The notes: generated from the letters alone by a model not told the origin. DNA of 64,000 bases from Brevibacterium permense (GCF_013280495.1 NZ_JABSSX010000002.1:310001-374000); one strand, 5' to 3'; positions 46,409-55,945 are shown, counted from the first letter of the stretch. Made by a program: numbers and translations.

Positions 46409-47783
46409 GGACTGTCACCGTCTCCAGGTGCGAGGTCAGCGGGAAGAGGTCGAAGCCGGTGAGGCTCTCGATCCCGAATCCCCCGCCTGTGAGCGCCGCG
46501 AGGTCCCGAGCCAGCGTGGCCGGGTCACAGGACACGTAGACCACGGTCCTTGCCGCTGATTCGATGATCGCCGAGGTGGCTTTCCTCCCGGCGCCCGCCC
46601 GTGGCGGGTCGAGGATGATGACGTCCGAATCGGGCAGTCGGGCCCGATCCACGCTGAGAGCGAGGAACCTGGCCTCGAGATCGGCGGCATTGTCACGAGC
46701 ATGAGCAATGGCGGTCTCGACCCCTTCGACTCCGAACAGAGGCGCTCCGGTGGCCCGGGCGGCAGTGATGCCGAGGAGCCCGACCCCGCAGTAGAGGTCG
46801 GTGATCGCTTCGACATCAGCAGGCAGTGCTCTGACGACCTCCGAGCTGAGCAGTGCGGCCGCATCCCGGTGGACCTGCCAGAAGCCGTCGGCGCCGACGG
46901 CGAACTCACGACCGTCGACCGTTTCGGTCAGAGTGCGGTCTCCACGGATCACGCGCAGGGCGGGAGCCGGCGCATGAGCGCGACCCCGACCGCGGGGACG
47001 ACCCCCGCGACCACGACCATGACTCTGCTCCGGTCCGGTCGCCTCGGTGAGGAGGGAGAACGACGTCGGCAGCCAGGACTCGATCTCGTCGAGGACCTGC
47101 GCAGTGGGCCGACCACGGACGATGAGCGCACCATGGTCGCCGGCCCACGCGAATTCGAGTCGGCGGACTCCGGGCACATGCAGTGTTGTCATGTCGAGGT
47201 CGTGCAGGGGCCCCGCGGCCAGAGGGGGCGTGGTCACAGGGATGACCGCATGTGATCTGGGGGCGAGCATTCCGGCGCGGCCCTCATCGTCGACGGCCAG
47301 CTGCACACGGGTGCGCCAGTCCGCGCCGTCGGTCTCGCCCGGTGCGGGCAGCACCTCGGCGGCGCGGTCGATATGTCCGATGCGCTGAAGCTGGTCGCCC
47401 AACACCTCGGCCTTGAGCGTGCGGGAATGGGCGAGGTCGACGTGGGCGAATTCCATTCCGCCGAACCCGGCCGAATCCGGCACGGCCCCAGCACCGGGGC
47501 CCGCAGCGAACCCCGCACCGGAACCGTCGGCAGAATCACCGGGAACATAGTCGAGACGACGATCGGGGACGCGGTGAGCCGAGGCCTCGATCACCTCGGT
47601 GACAGCGGCGCGGAGGAACCGGGCAGGCGGTCCCGCCTCGGTGCGGACTCGGACCTTCTCACCGGGCAGGGCCCCGGAGACGAAGACGACCTGACCGTCG
47701 TGTCGGGCGATGGAGGTGCCGCCGGCCGCCGGTGCCTCGATGTCGAGGGTGAGATCCTGGGCGGGAACCGAAGTGTCGCTCAT
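46398..47783 (-). CDS. TrmA/RumA-like 23S rRNA or tRNA (uracil-5-)-methyltransferase
   Basis: A 461-residue SAM-dependent RNA methyltransferase. An N-terminal TRAM-like domain covers about residues 10-65 (GGTSIARHDGQVVFVSGALPGEKV). The Rossmann core has DLYCGVGLLGITAA and DPPRAGAGRKA, and the catalytic cysteine lies in VVYVSCDPATLARDLA. The Cys-rich Fe-S cluster of E. coli RumA is not seen, as is usual in actinobacteria. It lies next to the APC permease gene on the same strand. Confidence 0.88.
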   Translation of the reverse strand: MSDTSVPAQDLTLDIEAPAAGGTSIARHDGQVVFVSGALPGEKVRVRTEAGPPARFLRAAVTEVIEASAHRVPDRRLDYVPGDSADGSGAGFAAGPGAGAVPDSAGFGGMEFAHVDLAHSRTLKAEVLGDQLQRIGHIDRAAEVLPAPGETDGADWRTRVQLAVDDEGRAGMLAPRSHAVIPVTTPPLAAGPLHDLDMTTLHVPGVRRLEFAWAGDHGALIVRGRPTAQVLDEIESWLPTSFSLLTEATGPEQSHGRGRGGRPRGRGRAHAPAPALRVIRGDRTLTETVDGREFAVGADGFWQVHRDAAALLSSEVVRALPADVEAITDLYCGVGLLGITAARATGAPLFGVEGVETAIAHARDNAADLEARFLALSVDRARLPDSDVIILDPPRAGAGRKATSAIIESAARTVVYVSCDPATLARDLAALTGGGFGIESLTGFDLFPLTSHLETVTVLRR

Positions 47784-47790
47784 GCGTGTT

Positions 47791-49800
47791 CTAGGCCTGT
47801 CTGTACAGCGAGGTGTCGGAATCGGGTCCGTCTCCGCCGTACTGTCGAGAGAAGGATTTCAGTCGCCAGGGCACGGACACCACGACGACATTGGGCACCA
47901 GCAGCAGTCGGGTGCGCAGTTTGAGAGCCACCTGGTTGTGCAGGATGTGCTCCCACCAGCGACCGACGACGAACTGCGGGATGTAGACGATGACGAGGTC
48001 CCTGGGCGACCTGCGGCGGATGGCGAGGATATGGGCGAGCATCGGGCGGACGAGTTCGCGGTACGGCGAGCCGAGCACGGTCAGCGGCACCGGCAGCTCC
48101 ATCTCGTTCCATCGTTTCTGCAGAGCGGCCGCAGCCTCTTCGTCCACGGCCACGGTGACGGCTTCGAGCTGGCTCGATCGGGTCACCCGGGCGTAGGAGA
48201 GGGCCCGCATCGTCGGTTTGTCGATTTCGCTGACGACGACGATTGCGTGGGTGTTCGACGGGATCGTCCGGGAGTTCACGTCCGCGTCGGGGGCGAGCTC
48301 GCGGGCCACGCGCGAATAGTGGCGGTGGATGGCGCCCATGACGAGGTAGAGCCCGGCCATGGCGGCGACCGCCAGCCAGGCGCCGGCGAGGAACTTCGAG
48401 ACGATGACGACGATGAGGACGCCGGCGGCGAGCACGCAGCCGACGGCGTTGACGACCTGGTTGAACTGCATCCGCATCCGGGCCTTCGAATCGATGACCA
48501 GGCGCAGCCGTTTGCGCCAGTGCAGGACCATTCCCGCTTGGCCGAGGACGAAGCTCGCGAAGACTCCGACGAGGTAGAGCTGGATGAGCACCGTCGCCGA
48601 GGCGGACGTGGCGACGACGAGGACGATCGCCGCCGCGGCCAGCAGCAGGATGCCGTTGGAGAAGGTGAGTCGGTCGCCCTTCGTCGCCAGCTGCCTTGGC
48701 AGGAATTCGTCACGGGCCAGCCGAGAGGCCAGTCCCGGGAAACCCTCGACCGCAGTATTCGCAGCGGCGATGAGCACGAGCGCGGTGATGAGGACGACGA
48801 TGAAGAACATCGCCGGCGCATTGTCGAAGATCGCGTGCGCCAGCTGCGCGAGGACGGGTTCCTGTTCGTATTCGGCGCTGACCGGACTGCCGTCGCCGCG
48901 GACGAGATAGAGATGCGGATCGTCGACGTATTTGATTCCGGTGACCGACGCCAGATATGTCAGCCCCGTGAGCATGAGGGCGGCGAGCAGACCTGACAGC
49001 AGCAGGGTGTTGCCGGCGTTCTTGCCGCGCGGCTTCTTGAACGCCGGAACCGCCGTGGCCACGGTCTGCACACCGGCCAGTGCGACGGCTCCGGAGGAGA
49101 ACGCGCGCAGGACGATGAGGACGGTGGCCAGGCCGAGAGTCGCCTGATCGCCGATGTTGCTGTGCACGACCGTGTAGTCGGCGGTCTGGGCGTGCGGGGT
49201 GTCACCGAGCCCGACGCGGATGAGACCGACCGACATCGTGAGGAACACGGCACCGAGGAACAGGTAGGTCGGCACGGCCAGCAGCATCGGAGTGGCCCGG
49301 GAACCGCGCAGGCCGGCGAAGCAGATGAGCAGGATGCCGACGATGGCCACGGGCACACGGTAGGGCGCGAGTGCCGGGAACGCCGTGGTGATGTAGGCGG
49401 CGAACACCGTCATCGACACGGCCAGGGTGAGCACATAGTCGACGAGGAGGGCCGCGGCCACGATGAGCCCGGCTCCGGAGCCGAGGTTCTTCGAGGCCAC
49501 CTCGTAGTCTCCGCCGCCGGAGGGGTACGCACGCACGTTGATGCGGTAGCAGGCGACGATCACGAGGATGACGATGCCGACGGCCACACCGATCCAGGGG
49601 GCGACGGTCAGGGCCACAAGTGAGGTCAGTGACAGTGCCAGCAGGATCTCATCGGGGGCGTAGGCCACCGAGGAGAGCATGTCGGAGGCGAAGACGGGCA
49701 TCGCGATGCGCTTCTTCAGCGCAGGCGCACGCCTGTCCTCACTGCGGAAGGGCCGTCCAACGAGTAGTCTTTTGACGGCATCAGAAAAACTGCTGGCCAC
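47791..49800 (-). CDS. APC-superfamily permease (amino acid/K+ transporter-like)
   Basis: A 669-residue protein from GTG 49800 (TTG 49809 is possible; earlier codons overlap trkA on the other strand). About 12 membrane helices begin with KKRIAMPVFASDMLSSVAYAPDEILL and include AYPSGGGDYEVASKNLG. A C-terminal cytoplasmic domain of about 170 residues follows (NTHAIVVVSEIDKPTMRALSYAR). This KUP/APC-like architecture sits divergently from paired trkA genes in many actinobacteria, which suggests a cation or amino acid role tied to K+ homeostasis. 37 bp separate it from trkA. Confidence 0.85.
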   Translation of the reverse strand: MASSFSDAVKRLLVGRPFRSEDRRAPALKKRIAMPVFASDMLSSVAYAPDEILLALSLTSLVALTVAPWIGVAVGIVILVIVACYRINVRAYPSGGGDYEVASKNLGSGAGLIVAAALLVDYVLTLAVSMTVFAAYITTAFPALAPYRVPVAIVGILLICFAGLRGSRATPMLLAVPTYLFLGAVFLTMSVGLIRVGLGDTPHAQTADYTVVHSNIGDQATLGLATVLIVLRAFSSGAVALAGVQTVATAVPAFKKPRGKNAGNTLLLSGLLAALMLTGLTYLASVTGIKYVDDPHLYLVRGDGSPVSAEYEQEPVLAQLAHAIFDNAPAMFFIVVLITALVLIAAANTAVEGFPGLASRLARDEFLPRQLATKGDRLTFSNGILLLAAAAIVLVVATSASATVLIQLYLVGVFASFVLGQAGMVLHWRKRLRLVIDSKARMRMQFNQVVNAVGCVLAAGVLIVVIVSKFLAGAWLAVAAMAGLYLVMGAIHRHYSRVARELAPDADVNSRTIPSNTHAIVVVSEIDKPTMRALSYARVTRSSQLEAVTVAVDEEAAAALQKRWNEMELPVPLTVLGSPYRELVRPMLAHILAIRRRSPRDLVIVYIPQFVVGRWWEHILHNQVALKLRTRLLLVPNVVVVSVPWRLKSFSRQYGGDGPDSDTSLYRQA

Positions 49801-49837
49801 GGCAACCAATGGTAGATCACTGCGGGAAGGATTACCC

Positions 49838-50512
49838 ATGCACTTCGTGATTATGGGCTGCGGTCGAGTCGGGGCCTCCTTGGCCAAAGCCCTTGATGCG
49901 AATGGGCACTCCGTCGCAGTCGTCGACCGAGACCCCGACGCATTCCTCAAGCTCGGTCGGGATTTCAGCGGTTCGACGATCACCGGAGTCGGTTTCGACA
50001 GGGAGACCCTGTCTCAGGCGAAAACTGCCGAGGCCTTCGCCTTCGCCGCCGTCTCCAGCGGTGACAATTCGAATATCCTCGCCGCGCGTGTCGCTCGTGA
50101 GACCTTCGGGGTGAGCAATGTCGCCGCCCGCATCTACGATCCCGACCGTGCGCAGGTCTTCGAACGTCTCGGCATCCCCACGGTGCCCACCGTTCGGTGG
50201 ACGGCCGAGCAGGTGATGCGCAAGCTCGTCCCGCAGGGGTCGATCACCGAATACCGTGAGCCCTCCGGCAACCTCGTCCTGGCGGAGGTGCATCTGGACC
50301 CTGGCTGGGTGGCCCGTCCGATCAAGGAGATCGAAACACGGACCAAGGCTCGGGTCGCCTATGTCACCCGCCTGTCCGAGGGCATCGTCGCCCACGATGA
50401 TCTGCTCCTCCAGGACGGCGACCTCGTTCATCTCATGGCTCCGGTCGACCGCCTCGGCGAGATCGAACGGATCCTCGATCAGCCAGTGCGAACCGTGGAG
50501 GAAGAAATATGA
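49838..50512 (+). CDS. TrkA-type K+ uptake regulatory protein, first of a pair
   Basis: A 224-residue protein from ATG 49838, with GGAAGGA six bases upstream. The N-terminal RCK_N Rossmann domain begins FVIMGCGRVGASLAKALDANGH with the acidic VVDRD. An RCK_C domain occupies about residues 140-220. These proteins bind NAD(H)/ATP and gate potassium transport at the inner membrane. The stop overlaps the next gene by four bases, so the two subunits are co-translated. Confidence 0.9.
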   Translation: MHFVIMGCGRVGASLAKALDANGHSVAVVDRDPDAFLKLGRDFSGSTITGVGFDRETLSQAKTAEAFAFAAVSSGDNSNILAARVARETFGVSNVAARIYDPDRAQVFERLGIPTVPTVRWTAEQVMRKLVPQGSITEYREPSGNLVLAEVHLDPGWVARPIKEIETRTKARVAYVTRLSEGIVAHDDLLLQDGDLVHLMAPVDRLGEIERILDQPVRTVEEEI

Positions 50513-51195
50513 GGGTCATCATCGCCGGAGCCGGCTCCGTCGGACGTTCGGTGGCCAGGGAGCTGCTGGACAAGGACCATTCGGTCCTGCTCATCGACCA
50601 GAGCAAGGAGGCGCTGGGCCATGAGCGCATTCCGGGTGCCGAATGGCTGCTCTCCGATGCGTGTGAGCTCGCCGGTCTCGCCGAGGCGGGGCTGGAGGAG
50701 GCCGATGTCGTCGTGGCCGCGACGGGAGATGACAAGACCAATCTGGTGCTCTCCCTGTTGGCGAAGACCGAGTTCGGAGTGCCGCGGACGGTCTCGCGCG
50801 TGAACAATCCGAAGAACGAATGGCTCTTCGACGACAATTGGGGCGTCGATGTCGCCGTGTCCACTCCGCGCCTGATGACCGCGCTCGTCGAGGAGGCCGT
50901 GGAGGTCGGCGGCCTGGTCCACCTCATGAGCTTCGAACGCGGGCAGGCGGGACTGCTGGAGTTCACCGTGCACGAGAACGCCGAGCTCGTGGCCGAGCGC
51001 GTCGGTGGGATCACCTTCCCGCTGGATACGGTGCTGGTGGCGATCCTCCGCAATTCGCGGGCGTTCGCTCCGAGCACCGATGATGTCATCGAAGCCGGCG
51101 ACGAACTGTTCTTCCTCTCCTCCCCCGATCAGAAACCGGCGCTGCTAGCGCTGCTGCAGGAGACGGCGATAGCCGACGGAAACACAGAGGGCTGA
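50509..51195 (+). CDS. TrkA-type K+ uptake regulatory protein, second of a pair
   Basis: A 228-residue protein with RCK_N motif VIIAGAGSVGRSVARELLDKDHSVLLID and an RCK_C domain in the last 90 residues. The pair corresponds to CeoB/CeoC of mycobacteria. The two proteins presumably form a mixed ring that controls a K+ channel or transporter, perhaps the divergent APC-like permease. Confidence 0.9.
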   Translation: MRVIIAGAGSVGRSVARELLDKDHSVLLIDQSKEALGHERIPGAEWLLSDACELAGLAEAGLEEADVVVAATGDDKTNLVLSLLAKTEFGVPRTVSRVNNPKNEWLFDDNWGVDVAVSTPRLMTALVEEAVEVGGLVHLMSFERGQAGLLEFTVHENAELVAERVGGITFPLDTVLVAILRNSRAFAPSTDDVIEAGDELFFLSSPDQKPALLALLQETAIADGNTEG

Positions 51196-51261
51196 GCCCG
51201 GTCGTCTGCGGCCGAGATCATCAGTTCTGCGGCCGACGGCTGCCCGGCCCCGTGAGGACGG

Positions 51262-51639
51262 TCAGTTGTCGGAGTCGTCGCGGGTCTGCAGGAGTTCGTA
51301 GACGGGATTGTGCGCGGTGAGCACTCCGTCCTTGCTGCAGAACCGTCCTTCCAAGACGATGAGGGACCCGGGACGGATGCCGCTGATCTCCCGGCGTCCG
51401 AGGAATTGGGCGCGGGCTTCGCCGGTGCCATCGGCGACGGTGATGTCGAGCCTGGGGCTGTCGGCGCTGCACGACTGAGTGGTCGCTGAAACGACTCCGG
51501 CGATGCGTGAGGTCTTTCGCGCCTCCAGCTCTTCGACCGGAATGACCCCGGGGATCTGGCTGACCAGTCGCAGATCGGCCCGGGCCTCGGCCTCACGGGA
51601 TCCGAAGTCGCGCACGAGGCGAGGGATGAGGTTCCGCAT
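51262..51639 (-). CDS. OB-fold nucleic acid-binding domain protein
   Basis: A 125-residue protein. The first 30 residues form a basic helix and residues 40-115 an OB-fold (TSRIAGVVSATTQ, LDITVADGTGEARAQFLGRREISGIRPGSLIVLEGRF). It resembles the small OB-fold protein found between the trkA pair and dut in mycobacteria. A role in DNA/RNA binding is inferred. It begins six bases after the DUF3710 gene, in the same operon. Confidence 0.8.
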   Translation of the reverse strand: MRNLIPRLVRDFGSREAEARADLRLVSQIPGVIPVEELEARKTSRIAGVVSATTQSCSADSPRLDITVADGTGEARAQFLGRREISGIRPGSLIVLEGRFCSKDGVLTAHNPVYELLQTRDDSDN

Positions 51640-51645
51640 CAGCGC

Positions 51646-52491
51646 TCAGCGGACCTCTGTGATCTCGGGGCCGCGCTCGAAGGGGTTGAGCTCGTCCTCG
51701 TCCTTCTTCTCCTCCGCCTCGTCCTGGTCGACCTGCGGTGCGGTCAGTGCGATGAGCTCGCGGGGAGCCATCGCTTCCTCACCGCGATCGACGACGACAC
51801 CGCGGAAGAGTGCGGAGAGTTCGGCACGCACCTCGTCATCGGTCACGGCCTTGCCGGAGAACACGGCGCGGACGAACCAGCGTGGTCCGTCGATGCCGGC
51901 GAAGCGCATGGCGCGTTTGCCGGGGCGACCGGATTCCGTCTTCGCCGGAACCTCGATGGCCAGCTCCTTGCCGAGAGTGGTGTGCAGCTTAGTCGACTCC
52001 CCACCCTGTTTGGTCACGGATTCGGCGAGCTGACCTCGCACCGTGTTCCACAGGCCCTCGGAGCGTGGTGTCGCGAACGCCTGCAGCTGGATGCCTCCAC
52101 CGTCGTGGATGAGGGTGACGGCCAGCACGCGCTGAGAATCGTCGTCCGTGTCCAGGCGCACCTGCATGCCGTCGACGACGGGCACCTTGAGCGCGCCGAG
52201 GTCGAGGCGGTCATGCTCCGGGTACTCCTCGGAGATGTCGAAGGGGCCCTTCTCGGACCGGCCGAAGGGTGCGGACTTCTCCAGCAGCGCTTCTTCCTCG
52301 TCGATATCGTCATCGGACTCGGCCGCCTCTGCGGACTCAGCCTCGTCGTCATCGGCGTCGTCGTCTGCACGATCGGCCGCCTCGGTGTCGGTGTCCTGAG
52401 CGTCGAGCTCATCGTCGTCGGTGAGTTCGTCGTCGGCGCGGACGTCGTCATCGGTCGGTGTGGATTTCTTGAACCGGGAGAACAGTCCCAT
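51646..52491 (-). CDS. DUF3710 family protein
   Basis: A 281-residue protein. After MGLFSRFKKS, residues 15-65 are an extremely acidic, repetitive Asp/Glu/Ala tract. The DUF3710 core follows (GPFDISEEYPEHDRLDLGALKVP, GIQLQAFATPRSEGLWNTVRGQL, RFAGIDGPRWFVRAVFSG). Function unknown; actinobacteria-specific. Next to dut and the OB-fold gene as in related genomes. Confidence 0.88.
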   Translation of the reverse strand: MGLFSRFKKSTPTDDDVRADDELTDDDELDAQDTDTEAADRADDDADDDEAESAEAAESDDDIDEEEALLEKSAPFGRSEKGPFDISEEYPEHDRLDLGALKVPVVDGMQVRLDTDDDSQRVLAVTLIHDGGGIQLQAFATPRSEGLWNTVRGQLAESVTKQGGESTKLHTTLGKELAIEVPAKTESGRPGKRAMRFAGIDGPRWFVRAVFSGKAVTDDEVRAELSALFRGVVVDRGEEAMAPRELIALTAPQVDQDEAEEKKDEDELNPFERGPEITEVR

Positions 52492-52497
52492 GAGTCC

Positions 52498-52971
52498 TCA
52501 CTTCTCCTTTTCGCTGAGGCCGGCGACGATTCCGCCGGTGGATCCGAATCCCCCGGCGCCGCGGGTGCTGTCTTCGAGGGATTCGACGATGTCGAAGTCG
52601 GCGTGGGCGATCCTCTGGATCACGAGTTGGGCGATGCGGTCGCCGCGCACGACGCTCAGCGGGGTCTTCGCATCGAGGTTGATCAGCGGCACCTTGATCT
52701 CGCCGCGGTAGCCGGCGTCGATGGTGCCCGGCGCATTGACGACCGTGACTCCGTGCTTGCTCGACAGGCCCGAACGCGGATGCACGAATGCCGCATAGCC
52801 TTCCGGCAGGGCGATCGCGATTCCGGTCGGAACGACACGGCGCTCGAACGGCTCGAGCACGAAGTCGATCGCCGAATGCAGGTCCGCCCCGGCGTCGCTG
52901 GCATGCGCGTAGCCGGGCGCGCTCATGCCCGCGTCGAGGAGCTGGAGGTTGATCTTCACGGTTTCCGTCAC
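52498..52971 (-). CDS. dut: dUTP diphosphatase
   Basis: A 157-residue trimeric-type dUTPase that hydrolyses dUTP to dUMP and PPi. All five motifs are visible: SDAGADL, HPRSGLSSKHGVTV, NAPGTIDAGYRGEIKV, RGDRIAQLVIQRI and the C-terminal lid RGAGGFGSTGG. GTG 52971 is chosen; GTG 52959 is close and neither has a clear ribosome site. It diverges from the DUF3093 gene across 64 bp. Confidence 0.95.
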   Translation of the reverse strand: MTETVKINLQLLDAGMSAPGYAHASDAGADLHSAIDFVLEPFERRVVPTGIAIALPEGYAAFVHPRSGLSSKHGVTVVNAPGTIDAGYRGEIKVPLINLDAKTPLSVVRGDRIAQLVIQRIAHADFDIVESLEDSTRGAGGFGSTGGIVAGLSEKEK

Positions 52972-53035
52972 AAAGATGCACTCTAACGCTCCAGCCTGAG
53001 CGTGGCCAAACTTCTCGCTATGGGACAATGGCCCC

Positions 53036-53491
53036 ATGGCAACAACTCAATCCGGAACCCATGTGGTCTATCAGGAGAAGGTCCGCCCCTCGGTCGGCAT
53101 GTGGATCCTCGTCGTGGTGGCCGCTCTGTCCACGGCACTCATGGTCATGCCCGTCTGGCAGCTCGGCACCATCATCCTTCCCATCGTCAGCTTCGTCCTC
53201 TTCGCCTGGTGGCTGAATTCGCTGACGCTGACGATCATCGTCACCGAACGGCAGCTGTTCGTGGGCGAAGCTCATATCGATCGCACGTTCGTTCCGGGTG
53301 CGGTCGCCTTCGACGGCGAGGAGGCCCGCCAGGCCCGCGGTGTCGATCTCGACGCCCGCGCCTTCCTCAAGATCCGGCCGTGGGCGAAGTCCGTCGTCCG
53401 CATCGATCTCGACGATGAGACGGATCCGACCCCCTACTGGCTCGTCTCGAGCCGTCATCCCCACGAATTAGCCGCCGCCCTCACCCCCTAA
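53036..53491 (+). CDS. DUF3093 membrane protein
   Basis: A 151-residue protein with two adjacent membrane helices (about 22-60) and a C-terminal soluble domain (TERQLFVGEAHI, PYWLVSSRHPHELAAAL). Function unknown; actinobacteria-specific and typically opposite dut. It is probably leaderless or weakly initiated, since no ribosome site is visible before ATG 53036. Confidence 0.85.
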   Translation: MATTQSGTHVVYQEKVRPSVGMWILVVVAALSTALMVMPVWQLGTIILPIVSFVLFAWWLNSLTLTIIVTERQLFVGEAHIDRTFVPGAVAFDGEEARQARGVDLDARAFLKIRPWAKSVVRIDLDDETDPTPYWLVSSRHPHELAAALTP

Positions 53492-53494
53492 TTG

Positions 53495-53550
53495 CTACCT
53501 GACGGCGGCCCAGCAACCTCGCGCGCGGTGGCTGGGCCGCCGTCAGGTAG
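53495..53550. terminator. Very strong inverted-repeat terminator
   Basis: A perfect 20-bp stem (53495-53514 with 53531-53550) and a 16-base loop that starts three bases after the DUF3093 stop. Confidence 0.9.
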
Positions 53551-53564
53551 TAAGGGGAGAAGAA

Positions 53565-53595
53565 CGGACCGCGACCCTTACGAGGGCGCGGTCCG
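53565..53595. terminator. Terminator between convergent DUF3093 and DUF4193 genes
   Basis: CGGACCGC with GCGGTCCG plus an inner CCCT/AGGG pairing, followed by GTTTTCGGGTTTT on the plus strand and a T-rich stretch on the complement, so it can serve both directions. Confidence 0.85.
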
Positions 53596-53623
53596 TTTTC
53601 GGGTTTTCGCGAAGAGAAGCGAT

Positions 53624-53923
53624 TCAGCCTGCACAGTCCGTGCAGATGGGGACACCGCCTTCTTCGGTCGCAAGCTGAGAGCGATGGCGGACCAGGAAGC
53701 ACTCCATGCAGGTGAACTCATCGTTCTGCTTCGGCAGGACCCGAACGGAGAGCTCTTCGTTCGACAGGTCCGCACCGGGAAGTTCGAAGCCTTCGGCTAC
53801 TGCAGTCTCGTCTTCGTCGATCTTGCTCGCCTGATCCTGGGAACGCTGGGCCTTGAGCTGCTCGATCGAATCGCTTTTGATCTCATCGTCTTGCTTGCGA
53901 GGTGCGTCGTAGTCTGTTGCCAT
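53624..53923 (-). CDS. DUF4193 zinc-binding protein
   Basis: A 99-residue acidic protein. It begins MATDYDAPRKQDDE, as is typical of DUF4193, and ends with CMECFLVRHRSQLA and CTDC, a four-cysteine zinc site. Function unknown; conserved across actinobacteria near dut and sigA-region genes. Confidence 0.9.
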   Translation of the reverse strand: MATDYDAPRKQDDEIKSDSIEQLKAQRSQDQASKIDEDETAVAEGFELPGADLSNEELSVRVLPKQNDEFTCMECFLVRHRSQLATEEGGVPICTDCAG

Positions 53924-54210
53924 ATGGCCTCATCGCTCTCTGTCCGGAGGGGGTGCCGAAGAGGAGCATTTTCTCCTCTTCCGAGATGTGTCCCCAGCAT
54001 TGTGCACTGTATGCTTGCCGTTGGCAAGATGGAATGAGCACCTGATGCGGTGATTCTCGTCACCAGCTTGTCCGCATGGACAGAGCACACATAGAGTTCA
54101 CGAAATGCTCTGCAAGAATGCTTGTGATGGACAGCACCGACAGCCCGCTCTGTCGGTCGAATACCGGGTTCGTCCCCTGTGGAGGCGGCCCGAGGAAGGA
54201 CGGATCCACA

Positions 54211-54438
54211 ATGAGTGAATTCGCTGATCAGCTCGACACCCGAATCGATGATGTCCGTCATCGCATTCACGAGGCCCGTTCTGCCGGTGACGACTTCCTC
54301 GTCGAAAATCTCATCGACGACCTGCAGAACCTGATGGAATTGGCCGGACGCAACGATGTCGACACCGGTCCCATCGCCGAGGTGATCCAGGCCGAGACGG
54401 GGGCCCTGCCGGTCATCCCGAGCCCCGAGGATCACTGA
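54211..54438 (+). CDS. Small acidic helical protein, unknown function
   Basis: A 75-residue protein from ATG 54211, with AAGGA ten bases upstream; the longer frame to 54076 lacks a ribosome site. It is predicted to be mostly helical (EFADQLDTRIDDVRHRIHEARSAGDDFLVENLIDDLQNL). No family is recognised. It lies in the otherwise gene-poor stretch 53924-54504 and ends before a terminator. Confidence 0.6.
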   Translation: MSEFADQLDTRIDDVRHRIHEARSAGDDFLVENLIDDLQNLMELAGRNDVDTGPIAEVIQAETGALPVIPSPEDH

Positions 54439-54452
54439 GAGAACGCACAGAG

Positions 54453-54492
54453 AAGAACCCTCCCCCACCGCTTCGGTGAGGGAGGGTTCATT
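54453..54492. terminator. Terminator between the small helical protein and ferrochelatase
   Basis: GAACCCTCCC and GGGAGGGTTC form a long stem with an inner ACC/GGT pair, followed by ATTCTTTT. It serves two convergent genes. Confidence 0.85.
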
Positions 54493-54504
54493 CTTTTCCC
54501 GGGA

Positions 54505-55617
54505 TCAGTTCGCAATGGCCCAATTCGGGTAGGTCGCGCGTTCGATGCGGCCGCGGCAGCAGTCGATGCTGCAGGCCCCGCTGCCGGGCACCAGGGCCTT
54601 CGTCCCGGGCAGGGCAGGAGCGTCGACGCCTTCTCCGCGCAGCTGAGCCGCGCGCTCCTCGACGAGGTCGACGAGTCCCCTGACGAAGGCGTCATGGGTG
54701 CCGACGGTGTCGACCCGGGTGAAGTCGAGACCGAGTTCTTCAGCGGTCTCCTTCGCTTCGGTGTCGAGGTCGAAGGCGACCTCCATATGGTCGGAGATGA
54801 AGCCGATGGGCACGAGCACGACACCGGTCACCCCCTCCTCGGCGAGTTCGGTCATCCGGTCGTTGACATCGGGTTCGAGCCAGGGAACCTCAGGTGAGCC
54901 GGAACGTGAGCAATAGACGAGTTCGGAAGGAACACGATCGGCCTCATCGATGCGCCCCATGAGGTGGTCGATGAGCTCTTCGTGCTGGGCCCGGTATCCG
55001 TTCGTGGTCACCTCTGAGGCGTCCTGCATGACGTTCGGGATCGAGTGGGTGACGAAGAGGATCCGGTGCTTGGCCGAATCGATCCGCCCGACCTTCGACC
55101 GGAAGTCCGCGAGACCCTGGTGCAGGCAGTCGGCGCAGGCGTCGGCGTAGCCGGGGTGATTGTAGAACTGACGGATCTTGTCGATCGAGACGGTGAGACC
55201 CTCGTCCTGGAGAGTGTCGATCGTCTTCGCGAAGTCCTCACGGTACTGCCGGCACGACGAGTAGGAGGAGTAGGCGGAGGTGTCGATCGAGAGGAACTGC
55301 GTGGCACCGTCCTGTGCCAGCTTGCGCACCTCATCGGTGAGATAGGGATCCCAGTTCCGGTTGCCCCAGATCAGCGGGGTCTCGATCCCACGACGGTCAA
55401 GTTCACCGCGCAGCGCGGCCAGCAGCGCCTTGTTCTGATCGTTGATCGGAGACTTGCCTCCGAAACCGAAATAGTGCTCCCCCACCTCCTCGAGTCGTTC
55501 CTCGGGAATCCCGCGGCCGGCGGTGACGTTGCGAAGGAATGGAACCACTTCTTCTGGGGCCTCCGGTCCTCCGAATGACATGAGGATCAGGGCGTCGATG
55601 GGTGCAGTCGTATTCAC
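54505..55617 (-). CDS. hemH: Coproporphyrin III ferrochelatase, [2Fe-2S] type
   Basis: A 370-residue enzyme from GTG 55617; codons further upstream in the frame are not supported. It inserts iron into coproporphyrin III, between the HemY and HemQ steps. Motifs: LILMSFGGPEAPEEV, the histidine block VTHSIPNVMQ, and EVAFDLDTEAKETAEEL. Cysteines in YSSCRQYRED and in the C-terminal GACSIDCCRGR match the positions that hold a [2Fe-2S] cluster in actinobacterial ferrochelatases. The other haem genes are 43 kb to the left, so the pathway is split. Confidence 0.93.
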   Translation of the reverse strand: MNTTAPIDALILMSFGGPEAPEEVVPFLRNVTAGRGIPEERLEEVGEHYFGFGGKSPINDQNKALLAALRGELDRRGIETPLIWGNRNWDPYLTDEVRKLAQDGATQFLSIDTSAYSSYSSCRQYREDFAKTIDTLQDEGLTVSIDKIRQFYNHPGYADACADCLHQGLADFRSKVGRIDSAKHRILFVTHSIPNVMQDASEVTTNGYRAQHEELIDHLMGRIDEADRVPSELVYCSRSGSPEVPWLEPDVNDRMTELAEEGVTGVVLVPIGFISDHMEVAFDLDTEAKETAEELGLDFTRVDTVGTHDAFVRGLVDLVEERAAQLRGEGVDAPALPGTKALVPGSGACSIDCCRGRIERATYPNWAIAN

Positions 55618-55624
55618 CTTCCCG

Positions 55625-55630
55625 ATTTTA
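55625..55630 (-). promoter_or_regulatory. -10 element for a leaderless ferrochelatase message
   Basis: TAAAAT on the complement, seven bases before GTG 55617. No usable ribosome site exists because GGAAG abuts the start, which favours leaderless initiation. Confidence 0.5.
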
Positions 55631-55945
55631 CAGACTGCAGAGCCGCTCGGCCCGCTGTCCACACAGTGAGCCGCGACCACTCACGGTGCAGACGTTGACA
55701 GGACGGGCCATCGCCCGCCCCCGACGGCGTGGTGGCGACGCCGGCGGCGTGGTGGCGACGCTGTCCGAGCCGACGCACGGGTTTCCCTCCCGCACATTTC
55801 TCGCACGTGCGTGGCCGGTCTCACAGAATCACTCCGCCGGCTCCCGATCCGCCCCGTGATTTCGCGACTCGCGCGGAAATCTGCCCGGCACGACGCGCCG
55901 AACGTGACACGATCTTTAAGAGACGCGACAAAGGAGCTTAAGGCA